From contig JAKISP010000037.1 of assembly GCA_021648525.1 (NCBI GenBank), forward strand, positions 1-42,572: a stretch of 42,572 nucleotides of DNA, written 5' to 3'. Made by a program: the position numbers and the translations under genes. This DNA comes from Gammaproteobacteria bacterium. Lineage in GTDB: Bacteria; Pseudomonadota; Gammaproteobacteria; SZUA-140. Position 1 is the first letter of the stretch. Each line of letters opens with the position of its first letter. The notes under the pieces are model-generated. The model did not search any database. It was not told where the DNA came from and was given only the letters and a program-made list of their open reading frames with translations. Shown here one piece after another: positions 35,865 through 42,572 of the stretch.

Positions 35865-36356
35865 ATGCAAATAGAAGAGTTTTTTCTGCCTGAAAGTGTA
35901 GTTGCTCAGCGGAAAATTGGTAGTAAAAAACGTGCACTTGAACAGCTCAGTGAACTGCTCGTTGCCGCGACCCCAGGCCCCACTCAGACAGAAGTATTTG
36001 AAGGGCTGGTTGGCCGTGAACGCCTCGGAAGCACTGGGTTAGGGCACGGGGCTGCAATTCCTCATGGTCGTCTTAAGGCCGTTGATAAACCTGTTTGTGC
36101 CTTTTTGCAGTTACGTGAAGGGGTGGATTTTGATGCGGTTGATAATCAACCGGTAGATTTAATCTGTGCACTGTTAGTGCCGGAAGAGGCAACCAGTGAA
36201 CATCTGGAGTTGCTGTCGATGCTGGCTGAGATTTTTGGGGATGAGCAATTTTGTATGCAACTGCGTGCGGCAACGAGTGATGATGTCCTGTATCAATTGT
36301 TGATGCAGTGGCAATCAAGTTTTTCTTCCGATCAACAAGCGCAACCCTGCGCATAG
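35865..36356 (+). CDS. ptsN: Nitrogen-regulatory PTS EIIA (EIIA-Ntr)
   Basis: EIIA-Ntr is a phosphate-accepting regulator of potassium, nitrogen and envelope processes. The 163-residue protein has the PTS EIIA type-2 fold with the phospho-acceptor His67 in GLGHGAAIPHGRL. LVGRERLGSTGL precedes it and VPEEATSEHLELLSMLAEIF follows. It stands between hpf and hprK as in proteobacteria that have HPr kinase. Its phosphate donor would be the HPr encoded downstream, since no separate NPr or EI-Ntr is present here. Confidence 0.95.
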   Translation: MQIEEFFLPESVVAQRKIGSKKRALEQLSELLVAATPGPTQTEVFEGLVGRERLGSTGLGHGAAIPHGRLKAVDKPVCAFLQLREGVDFDAVDNQPVDLICALLVPEEATSEHLELLSMLAEIFGDEQFCMQLRAATSDDVLYQLLMQWQSSFSSDQQAQPCA

Positions 36357-36361
36357 TTTCG

Positions 36362-37324
36362 ATGGCTAAATCGCTGACTGTCAATCAACTGTTTGAGAGT
36401 CATGCTGAAAAGCTGGGATTAGAATGGGTGTCTGGTCGACCGGGTGGGGCACGTGACATTCAATTTTCAAATGATGTTGTTGACGAACATGGTTATGCCG
36501 AGATGCCGATGGTGGGGCATCTTAATTTAATTCAGCCAAATCGAATCCAGGTGATGGGAAAAACTGAGTTGCGATACCTGGAATCACTGGGTAAAAATTC
36601 ATACCACGACACACTCATAAAATTATTTGAAGAAAAACCGGCTTTTATCGTGGTAGCCGATGGCGCAATAGCCACAGCCGGCCTTCAGCAGCGTGCGCAA
36701 CAGGCCTCGATCGCATTGCTCTCATCGCGCCTTAAAAGCGATAAATTAATTGATCATCTCAGTTATTATTTGACCGGGCTGCTGGCCGAAACAAAAACAC
36801 TACATGGTGTTTTTATGGAGGTTAGAGGCCTGGGAGTTTTGCTAACCGGTGAGAGCGGTGTTGGCAAGAGCGAACTGGCGCTAGAGTTGCTAACACGAGG
36901 GCATCGTTTGATTGCTGATGATGCGCCTGAGTTCTCGCGGGTTGCGCCGGATACTATTCGGGGAGCATGTCCTGAGTTGTTGCAAGGTTTTATTGAGGTG
37001 CGAGGCCTGGGTGTGCTGAATGTTCGTGCGATGTATGGTGATAGTGCGATTAAAAAAGATAAAAACCTGCGTCTGATTATTCACCTCAAACCAGTTGACG
37101 ATGAAGAAATTCGAAACATTGATCGGTTGGCGGGCAGTCAGCAAGATGAAATGGTACTGGAAGTTGGGATACCATCTGTCACCCTGCCAGTTGCGCCGGG
37201 TCGAGACCTTGCGTTATTAATAGAGGCTGCAGTGCGCAATCATATACTTCGTCTGGGTGGGTATGATGCCGCGCAAGACTTTATTGAACGACAAAGCTGT
37301 TTGTTAGCCAGAGGTGATTTATGA
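36362..37324 (+). CDS. hprK: HPr kinase/phosphorylase
   Basis: HprK phosphorylates or dephosphorylates Ser46 of HPr. I start at ATG 36362, 5 bases after the ptsN stop, giving 320 residues; the longer frame overlaps ptsN and adds no family sequence. Features: the N-terminal domain, His148 in TLHGVFMEVRG, P-loop GESGVGKS (163-170), DDAPEFSRVAPD, and the HprK signature VRGLGVLNVRAMYGDSA. The stop overlaps the rapZ start by 4 bases (ATGA). E. coli lacks this gene; its presence with a Ser46-type HPr is consistent with a working circuit. Confidence 0.95.
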   Translation: MAKSLTVNQLFESHAEKLGLEWVSGRPGGARDIQFSNDVVDEHGYAEMPMVGHLNLIQPNRIQVMGKTELRYLESLGKNSYHDTLIKLFEEKPAFIVVADGAIATAGLQQRAQQASIALLSSRLKSDKLIDHLSYYLTGLLAETKTLHGVFMEVRGLGVLLTGESGVGKSELALELLTRGHRLIADDAPEFSRVAPDTIRGACPELLQGFIEVRGLGVLNVRAMYGDSAIKKDKNLRLIIHLKPVDDEEIRNIDRLAGSQQDEMVLEVGIPSVTLPVAPGRDLALLIEAAVRNHILRLGGYDAAQDFIERQSCLLARGDL

Positions 37325-38181
37325 GGTTGTTGGTGCTCAGTGGGTTATCCGGTGCCGGAAAAAGTATTGCATTGCAGGCGCTAGAGGATCTCGGTTATTA
37401 CTGTGTTGACAACTTGCCCATTGCTTTGTTGTCAGGCTTTGTTTCGCAGATGAAGCTGATGTCAGGCAAGCGTCAGGTTAACGATATTGCGGTGGGGATT
37501 GATGCGCGTAATATGACTGATGATCTGCAGGACTTTCGCCCGATCCTCGACAATATTAAAGAGCAGGGGATAGATTGCGAGGTAATTTTTATCGTTGCCA
37601 ATGATAATGCGTTGATAAAACGCTTTAGTGAAACGCGACGTAAACATCCTCTGACAAATGATGATGTTCCTCTGGTTGAGGCGATTGCTGCGGAACGGAG
37701 TTTGTTGAATCCCATTGCGGATTGTTCCAATCTTCATATTGATACGAGTCAAACTAATGTGCATCAATTACGTGATCAGATTCGTGATCGCGTGGGTCGA
37801 GATGCGAGTTCGGTGTTATCGCTGCAGTTCCTCTCATTTGGTTTTAAACATGGTCATCCAATTGATGCTGATTTTGTTTTTGATGTACGTTGTCTGCCGA
37901 ACCCTCATTGGGAACCGGCTTTACGCCTGCAAACCGGGCGAGATGATGATGTTATCAAGTTCCTGGAACAGCAGACGATTGTGCAAGAGATGCAGGCTGA
38001 TATCACTATGTTTGTTGAGCGCTGGGTACCTAACTTTGAAGCGGATAATCGTAGTTATTTGACGGTGGCAATTGGTTGTACCGGTGGCCAACATCGCTCT
38101 GTTTACATGACCGAGACACTTGGTGCTTATTTTAAACAGCAACGCGAGCGTGTATTGATTCGCCATCGTGAAATTATATGA
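37321..38181 (+). CDS. rapZ: RNase adapter protein RapZ
   Basis: RapZ is a nucleotide- and RNA-binding protein; in E. coli it targets the GlmZ sRNA for RNase E cleavage to control glucosamine-6-phosphate synthase. The 286-residue protein has Walker A GLSGAGKSIALQALEDLGYY (residues 8-27), CVDNLPIALL, a central FSETRRKHPL motif and the C-terminal IGCTGGQHRSVY with the predicted ligand-binding site. It overlaps both neighbours by 4 bases (hprK and the EIIA gene), indicating tight translational coupling. No GlmZ-like RNA was recognised. Confidence 0.96.
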   Translation: MRLLVLSGLSGAGKSIALQALEDLGYYCVDNLPIALLSGFVSQMKLMSGKRQVNDIAVGIDARNMTDDLQDFRPILDNIKEQGIDCEVIFIVANDNALIKRFSETRRKHPLTNDDVPLVEAIAAERSLLNPIADCSNLHIDTSQTNVHQLRDQIRDRVGRDASSVLSLQFLSFGFKHGHPIDADFVFDVRCLPNPHWEPALRLQTGRDDDVIKFLEQQTIVQEMQADITMFVERWVPNFEADNRSYLTVAIGCTGGQHRSVYMTETLGAYFKQQRERVLIRHREII

Positions 38182-38579
38182 GCGTCGGACTGCTGATCGT
38201 GACTCATGGCGAGGTTGGGCAGGCACTGCTTGACTCGGCATACGCTATGCTCGGCGGTTCGGTATTACAAGTGGGTGTGGTCTCTGTCGCAAATGGCAGC
38301 GACCCTGATGAAATAGTCAAAGAGGTTGGTACCGCCATATCCACGTTAAATAAAAAAGATGGTGTATTGTTACTAACGGATATGTATGGTGCAACACCCA
38401 GTAATATTGTAATGAGATTACAGGATGACAGTGCACACGTCATGGTGGTGGCGGGGATTAATCTACCGATGCTGATTCGAGTTCTCAATTACCCTGACTT
38501 AAGTATCGAACAGTTGTTGGAGAAGGCGCTGAGTGGTGGTCGTGATGGTATTTTTTGTTGTAGACGTGACGAACTGTAG
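38178..38579 (+). CDS. Mannose-family PTS EIIA protein
   Basis: The 133-residue single-domain EIIA-Man has the phospho-acceptor His10 in LLIVTHGEVGQALLDSA, then DPDEIVKEVGTAI, VLLLTDMYGATPSNI and VVAGINLPMLIRVLNYP. In proteobacteria with HprK this protein (ManX/PtsL-like) sits next to HPr and EI without IIB or IIC partners and is thought to be regulatory. It starts inside the rapZ stop (ATGA) and ends 5 bases before ptsH. Confidence 0.92.
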   Translation: MSVGLLIVTHGEVGQALLDSAYAMLGGSVLQVGVVSVANGSDPDEIVKEVGTAISTLNKKDGVLLLTDMYGATPSNIVMRLQDDSAHVMVVAGINLPMLIRVLNYPDLSIEQLLEKALSGGRDGIFCCRRDEL

Positions 38580-38584
38580 TAGCC

Positions 38585-38854
38585 ATGGTGAGCGCAGAGA
38601 TTAACATCGTCAATAAACTTGGTTTACATGCGAGAGCAGCCGCTAAATTTGTGACTTTGGCCTCCTGCTTTGATAGTGAGATTAAGGTGGCACGTGGTAG
38701 CCGTTGTGTGAATGGAAAAAGTATTATGGGGGTGATGATGCTGGCGGCAGGCAAAGGAATGCAGATTGAAGTTACGGCTGATGGTGATGATGAGGCAGTC
38801 GCGATTGAGCAGCTACAGCAGTTAGTGGCTCAGCGTTTTGGTGAGGAAGAATAG
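38585..38854 (+). CDS. ptsH: Phosphocarrier protein HPr
   Basis: The 89-residue protein has His15 (KLGLHARAAAKF), phosphorylated by EI, and Ser46 (VNGKSIMGVMMLAA), the target of HprK. Both regulatory sites are intact, which matches hprK being encoded upstream. It is slightly longer than E. coli HPr at the C-terminus (VAQRFGEEE). It is 76 bases upstream of ptsI. Confidence 0.96.
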   Translation: MVSAEINIVNKLGLHARAAAKFVTLASCFDSEIKVARGSRCVNGKSIMGVMMLAAGKGMQIEVTADGDDEAVAIEQLQQLVAQRFGEEE

Positions 38855-38930
38855 CTATTTAATCCTGTGTTTTGTTGAGAACAGCCAGTAGAAAAATAGT
38901 GACCGCCGAATAACCAGGAGTCTCTTTTTT

Positions 38931-40670
38931 ATGGCGTTAATGCTCAATGGTGCAGGGGTTTCAAGGGGGATCGCGATCGGGCCATGCCTGGTGATTCGTC
39001 GTGATGAGCTTGAGGTGCTTGAGTACGCCATTCCTCGTGCATTAATAGATGATGAAGTTGCGCGTTTTGAATATGCCATCAAAAAAGCACAACAGCAGCT
39101 TAATCAGGTGCGCCAGCAAATCCCTGTTGACACCTCTCCAGAAATTAGTGCTTTTATTGATACTCATCTGTTAATGATTGAAGATGATGCGTTATGTCGA
39201 GTACCCATCAACTTGATCCGTCGTCAGCAATATAATGCTGAATGGGCATTGAAGTTACAGCGTGATGCGTTGGTGACTGTCTTTGATGTGATGGATGACC
39301 CTTATCTGAAAACGCGACGTGATGATGTTGATCATGTGGTGAAACGTATTCAAAGGATTTTGTTAAGCCATCAAGAACAGGCGGATGATGCCATTTTTCA
39401 ACGGGCGAGGGGATGTGTCGTTGTAGCGGATGAACTGTCACCGGCTGATATGTTGTTAATGTACCAACGTGGTGTGGCTGGTTTTATTTCTGAAGATGGT
39501 GCGCCTAATTCACATACCGCTATTTTAGCGCGAAGCCTTGGTGTACCTGCGGTGGTGGGTGTGCCTGATGCTTGTCGGTATGTTCTTCAGAATGAGCAGT
39601 TAATAGTGGATAGTCGCTTTGGTACGGCGATTGCCTCACCGGATGACAGTGCGTTAACGTTTTACCGGCACTGTATTAAACACGATCAGTCACGTATTGT
39701 TGCACTGAAAATGCTTAAAGGCTTACCTGCGGTCAGTCGCGATGGTTGTGCTATTCATTTAATGATGAATATTGAGTTAGCAGATGAGATCGAGTTAAAT
39801 AAAAAAATGGATGCGGATGGTGTGGGCCTATTTCGTACCGAGATGCTCTTTATGAATCGTACAGAATTACCTGACGAAGAGGAGCAGTATCAGATTTATG
39901 CGAAATTAATGCGTGCCTTTAAGGGGTGTCCGGTAACAATCCGTACGCTTGATGTGGGTGCTGACAAGCATATTAACGTTAATTCGTTGAATGATTACTC
40001 TGGTTCAAATCCAGCGCTTGGATTGCGCGCAATCCGCCTCTCTTTTAAAGAGCCTCAACTGTTCTTGCCGCAATTACGCGCGATCTTGAGGGCTTCTGCA
40101 TTGGGTGAGCTACGTATGATGGTACCAATGTTATCGGGTATGCGTGAAGTTCAACAGCTATATCGTCTAATCAGAATGTGTAAAGCGGTGTTGAAAGAAA
40201 AGGGGCAGCGATTTGATGTCGCTATGAAGGTTGGTGCTATGATCGAAGTACCTGCGGCGGCTATTGCTGCGAGTGCCTTTGCCAGGGCGTTTGATTTTCT
40301 ATCGATCGGTACCAATGATTTAATTCAATACACACTCGCGACTGATCGCATGGATGCCGCTGTTGGCCATCTTTATGATCCACTGCATCCGGCTGTATTG
40401 CATTTAATTCAGATGACCATTGCTGCGGGTGAGCAGCACGGTACACCGGTATCGATGTGTGGTGAAATGGCGGGAGACCCGGAATATACCGCTTTGCTAC
40501 TGGGGATGGGGTTACGTGAATTCAGTATGGCTGCCTCTATGTTACTTGAGGTGAAGGATATTATTAATGATAGTGATGTGTCGTTATTATCCCGACAGGT
40601 TAGTGCCTTACTTGATCTTGATAACCCAGATGAGGTCATCGCTGCCGTTGGTGCGCTTGGTAAAGCTTGA
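38931..40670 (+). CDS. ptsI: Phosphoenolpyruvate-protein phosphotransferase (enzyme I)
   Basis: Enzyme I takes phosphate from PEP to HPr. The 579-residue protein has the N-terminal HPr-binding domain, the phospho-histidine His195 in EDGAPNSHTAILARSLGVPA, and the PEP-binding barrel with DGVGLFRTEMLFM, SNPALGLRAIRLS and FLSIGTNDLIQYTLATDR. The catalytic cysteine is in PVSMCGEMAGD. With HPr and two EIIA proteins but no IIB/IIC sugar permease, the system looks regulatory, not transport-related, within this window. Confidence 0.96.
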   Translation: MALMLNGAGVSRGIAIGPCLVIRRDELEVLEYAIPRALIDDEVARFEYAIKKAQQQLNQVRQQIPVDTSPEISAFIDTHLLMIEDDALCRVPINLIRRQQYNAEWALKLQRDALVTVFDVMDDPYLKTRRDDVDHVVKRIQRILLSHQEQADDAIFQRARGCVVVADELSPADMLLMYQRGVAGFISEDGAPNSHTAILARSLGVPAVVGVPDACRYVLQNEQLIVDSRFGTAIASPDDSALTFYRHCIKHDQSRIVALKMLKGLPAVSRDGCAIHLMMNIELADEIELNKKMDADGVGLFRTEMLFMNRTELPDEEEQYQIYAKLMRAFKGCPVTIRTLDVGADKHINVNSLNDYSGSNPALGLRAIRLSFKEPQLFLPQLRAILRASALGELRMMVPMLSGMREVQQLYRLIRMCKAVLKEKGQRFDVAMKVGAMIEVPAAAIAASAFARAFDFLSIGTNDLIQYTLATDRMDAAVGHLYDPLHPAVLHLIQMTIAAGEQHGTPVSMCGEMAGDPEYTALLLGMGLREFSMAASMLLEVKDIINDSDVSLLSRQVSALLDLDNPDEVIAAVGALGKA

Positions 40671-40803
40671 CTATGCGTGGATTAGAATGTCTGTTTTTAT
40701 AGCGATAAACATGGTGTTATTGATTTAAAAGCAATAAAAAATTTTCCATTCCGCACTGTTTTTCCTTACACTGTTTTAAGTAGTAAGTGAACGGGGTCGG
40801 GGA

Positions 40804-42162
40804 ATGCCAAATACACATGAGCGAGAGAAACGTCAGCAACGGCTAGAGGTCTTTAGTCTTGCGCTGGAACTCGATACGCTGGCCAATGTACAAGGGATGC
40901 TTAACAATCTGCATCCCGCTGAAGTTGCTCACCTATTAGAATCCCTGCCTCATCATGAGCGCTCGCTGCTATGGGATCTGCTAGATGTAGATGTTAGTGG
41001 TGAAGTGCTGACGCACGTTAATGATGATCTTCGAGCATCATTGATTGGCGAGATGGACGCAGATGAACTGGTGGCTGCAGCTGAAGGGCTGGAGACCGAT
41101 GACCTCGCTGATATTCTGTTAGACCTGCCGGCGGCAGTGATCGATGAAGTATTGCAGGCGATGGATGAACAGAACCGCCATCGTCTTCAGTCTGTTATGT
41201 CCTATCCTGAGGATACTGCCGGTGGCCTGATGAATATCGATGCCGTTACGGTGCGCCCAGATGTGACGCTTGATGTGGTATTGCGCTACCTGCGTCTGCG
41301 GGGCGATATGCCAAAGACAACGGATACCCTGTTTGTGGTTGATCGTAATGACCGCTACCTTGGGCAACTACCTTTGACAGTACTGTTAACTCAGCTGCCA
41401 GTAAAGATGGTGCGTGATGTGATGCTCTCTGAAGGCGAAAATATTCTTGTTACTCTCCCAGCCTCTGAAGTGGCGGGGTTGTTTGAACATCGTGATCTGG
41501 TCTCTGCTCCTGTACTTGATGAAAGTCATCGTCTGCTGGGCCGTATCACTATTGATGACGTGGTTGATGTGATTCGTGATGAGGCCGAACATTCGATGAT
41601 GAGCATGGCTGGCCTTGATGAAGAGAGTGATATGTTTGCCCCAGCAACAGTGAGCGCTCGTCAACGCGGTGTGTGGTTAGGGCTTAACCTTGCAACAGCA
41701 CTGCTTGCGTCATGGGTGATTGGTCTATTTGATGCGACCATTGAGCAGGTGGTGGCGCTGGCAGTGTTGATGCCGATCGTCGCCAGCATGGGTGGTATTG
41801 CCGGCAGCCAGACGCTGACGCTAGTGATTCGTGGTATCGCACTAGGGCAGATCGGACGCGCTAACTCACGTAAATTGTTGATGAAAGAGATTACCATCGG
41901 GCTATTGAATGGCGCGCTGTGGGCAGTGGTGGTGGCTGCTGTGGCAATTCTGTGGTTTGGTAATTATCAGATTGGCTGGATCATTGGTGTTGCGATCATG
42001 GTTAATCTGCTGGTCGCTGCGATTGCGGGGGCCTGTATTCCACTGTTCCTCAAAAGAATGGGAGCCGATCCTGCATTGGGTGGTGGTGTGATGTTGACCA
42101 CGGTGACTGATGTGGTTGGGTTTTTTGTTTTTCTGGGATTGGCGTCGGTGGTGCTGTTGTAA
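40804..42162 (+). CDS. mgtE: Magnesium transporter MgtE
   Basis: MgtE is a dimeric Mg2+ channel of the inner membrane, gated by cytoplasmic Mg2+. The 452-residue protein has the N domain (helical repeats, residues about 20-130), two CBS domains (PEDTAGGLMNIDAVTVRPDV at about 137-156, and VSAPVLDESHRLLGRITIDD) and a plug helix. Five membrane helices follow, with the pore motif LMPIVASMGGIAGSQTLTL and ADPALGGGVMLTTVTDVVGF, whose aspartate lies at the ion site. It ends the conserved block just before mobile-element debris. Confidence 0.95.
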   Translation: MPNTHEREKRQQRLEVFSLALELDTLANVQGMLNNLHPAEVAHLLESLPHHERSLLWDLLDVDVSGEVLTHVNDDLRASLIGEMDADELVAAAEGLETDDLADILLDLPAAVIDEVLQAMDEQNRHRLQSVMSYPEDTAGGLMNIDAVTVRPDVTLDVVLRYLRLRGDMPKTTDTLFVVDRNDRYLGQLPLTVLLTQLPVKMVRDVMLSEGENILVTLPASEVAGLFEHRDLVSAPVLDESHRLLGRITIDDVVDVIRDEAEHSMMSMAGLDEESDMFAPATVSARQRGVWLGLNLATALLASWVIGLFDATIEQVVALAVLMPIVASMGGIAGSQTLTLVIRGIALGQIGRANSRKLLMKEITIGLLNGALWAVVVAAVAILWFGNYQIGWIIGVAIMVNLLVAAIAGACIPLFLKRMGADPALGGGVMLTTVTDVVGFFVFLGLASVVLL

Positions 42163-42190
42163 ATATTGAGTGATAGCTTTCTTTTTAGAT

Positions 42191-42214
42191 GGTTCTTCGT
42201 AGACCTGTGTGAAA
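42191..42214 (+). repeat. ISL3-type terminal inverted repeat (right copy)
   Basis: The sequence starts GGTTCTTCGTAGACCTGTG and matches the minus strand of 303-326 at 23 of 24 bases. It lies one base outside the stop codon (42216-42218) of the ISL3-like transposase relic, the expected place for the right terminal repeat. Confidence 0.6.
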
Positions 42215-42215
42215 A

Positions 42216-42330
42216 CTATGGAGCCATATCCAGTCTGCCGCAGTAAATAAAGTATACTATTTCTGAAGCCGTCGAATGAACGATAACCTCTTGCATTCGC
42301 TTTAACAGTTTGAATCTTTGAATTCAATCA
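42216..42330 (-). pseudogene. 3' relic of an ISL3-family transposase gene, frameshifted
   Basis: On the minus strand one frame reads NSKIQTVKANARGYRSFDGF and then RNSIL, and the next frame finishes YCGRLDMAP and stop. Together they match the end of ISL3 (DDE_Tnp_ISL3) transposases, whose usual form is LNxxIQxxKxxARGYRxFxxxxxxIxFYCGxLDLYP. A frameshift lies near 42250, and an in-frame stop sits at the N-terminal side, so only about 40 codons remain. The terminal repeat follows directly. Confidence 0.65.
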
Positions 42331-42400
42331 CCAGGGGTGATGCTACGCCCAACAGCTACCCATAATGTTCTTCCAGTTCCATCTATATCGACCTTGCTTA

Positions 42401-42456
42401 GATTACCCGAGAACCTCTCGGTGTAACTGGCTTTACACACCGTTCCGAAGAACCTT
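42401..42456 (-). other. Cluster of three short hairpins, unidentified
   Basis: Between the ISL3 relic and the IS end, three adjacent stems occur: CCGAGA/TCTCGG (42407-42421), GTGTAA/TTACAC (42421-42438) and, on the minus strand, GTTC-TTCG-GAAC at about 42442-42453. The surrounding 136 bases (42331-42466) have no coding frame that I recognise. This could be the end of another mobile element or a structured RNA fragment. Confidence 0.3.
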
Positions 42457-42466
42457 TAAAATAAAT

Positions 42467-42572
42467 GTAGCCCGATGAGATGGTCTCCTCCCACCTCCTA
42501 ATCGGCGTCATAATGCGCCATGATGGGAGTGTAGATTCCGTCAAACAGAAGCAGGAGGAGACCACATGAAGA
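42467..42572 (+). mobile_element. Outer end and leader of an insertion sequence, right copy
   Basis: Exact inverted copy of 3-108. The outer edge GTAGCCCGATGAG begins at 42467. The 11-bp arms TGGTCTCCTCC (42481-42491) and GGAGGAGACCA (42554-42564) are perfectly complementary. The second arm contains the Shine-Dalgarno for the ATG at 42566, which opens the presumed transposase (Met-Lys, cut by the window edge). Both copies point outward from the window. Confidence 0.75.

Noticed and set aside
42178-42327. Long minus-strand open frame running from the ISL3 relic into mgtE antisense
   Set aside because: Only the first 30 or so residues are transposase-like. The true end is in the neighbouring frame, and the rest is a shadow of mgtE.

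Overview
The window is about 42.6 kb of a gammaproteobacterial chromosome with mid-range GC. This rests on gene order: hemA-prfA-prmC on one strand; TPR lipoprotein-lolB-ispE-tRNA-Gln-prs-rplY-pth-ychF; and the yrbG/lptCAB-rpoN-hpf-ptsN-rapZ cluster. HprK and a permease-free PTS set recall lineages related to Chromatiales or Thiotrichales. I cannot name the species. The first and last 106 bases are the same sequence in inverted orientation, each the outer end of an insertion sequence whose transposase starts at the very edge. The window is therefore probably one assembly contig broken at two copies of a repeat.

Layout. 1-2246 is an AT-rich graveyard of mobile and defence genes: the IS end, a truncated TIR-like effector gene, a lone ISL3-type inverted repeat, a broken parD antitoxin, a two-gene operon of unknown function, and a group II intron 3' remnant (domains V and VI). 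2247-5928 (minus) holds hemA, prfA, prmC and a JAMM-fold gene lacking its last metal ligand. 6123-18285 (plus) is the lolB/ispE/prs/pth/ychF block, interrupted by a 4-kb gene for an exported subtilase with CARDB repeats. tRNA-Met, thiG and trmB follow, then a minus-strand propeller lipoprotein. 22408-30756 carries rpoZ, spoT, ridA, recG, ubiC and ubiA. Between ubiC and ubiA sits a foreign-looking cassette: a putative papain-fold toxin and two tandem copies of a membrane-anchored protein. 30801-42162 is yrbG, an HMA protein, lptC, lptA, lptB, rpoN, hpf, ptsN, hprK, rapZ, EIIA, HPr, EI and mgtE. The right edge has an ISL3 transposase relic and the second IS end.

How the genes work together. The core genes cover haem and ubiquinone synthesis, translation termination and recycling, lipoprotein and LPS transport to the outer membrane, the stringent response, and a nitrogen/carbon PTS regulatory circuit next to sigma-54. 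The most novel item is the ubiC-ubiA cassette at 28254-29832. I read it as a toxin/effector with two periplasm-facing immunity-type proteins. The second copy arose by a tandem duplication of about 513-519 bp that also copied the first 13 codons of ubiA, and a decayed ubiA start survives between the two copies.
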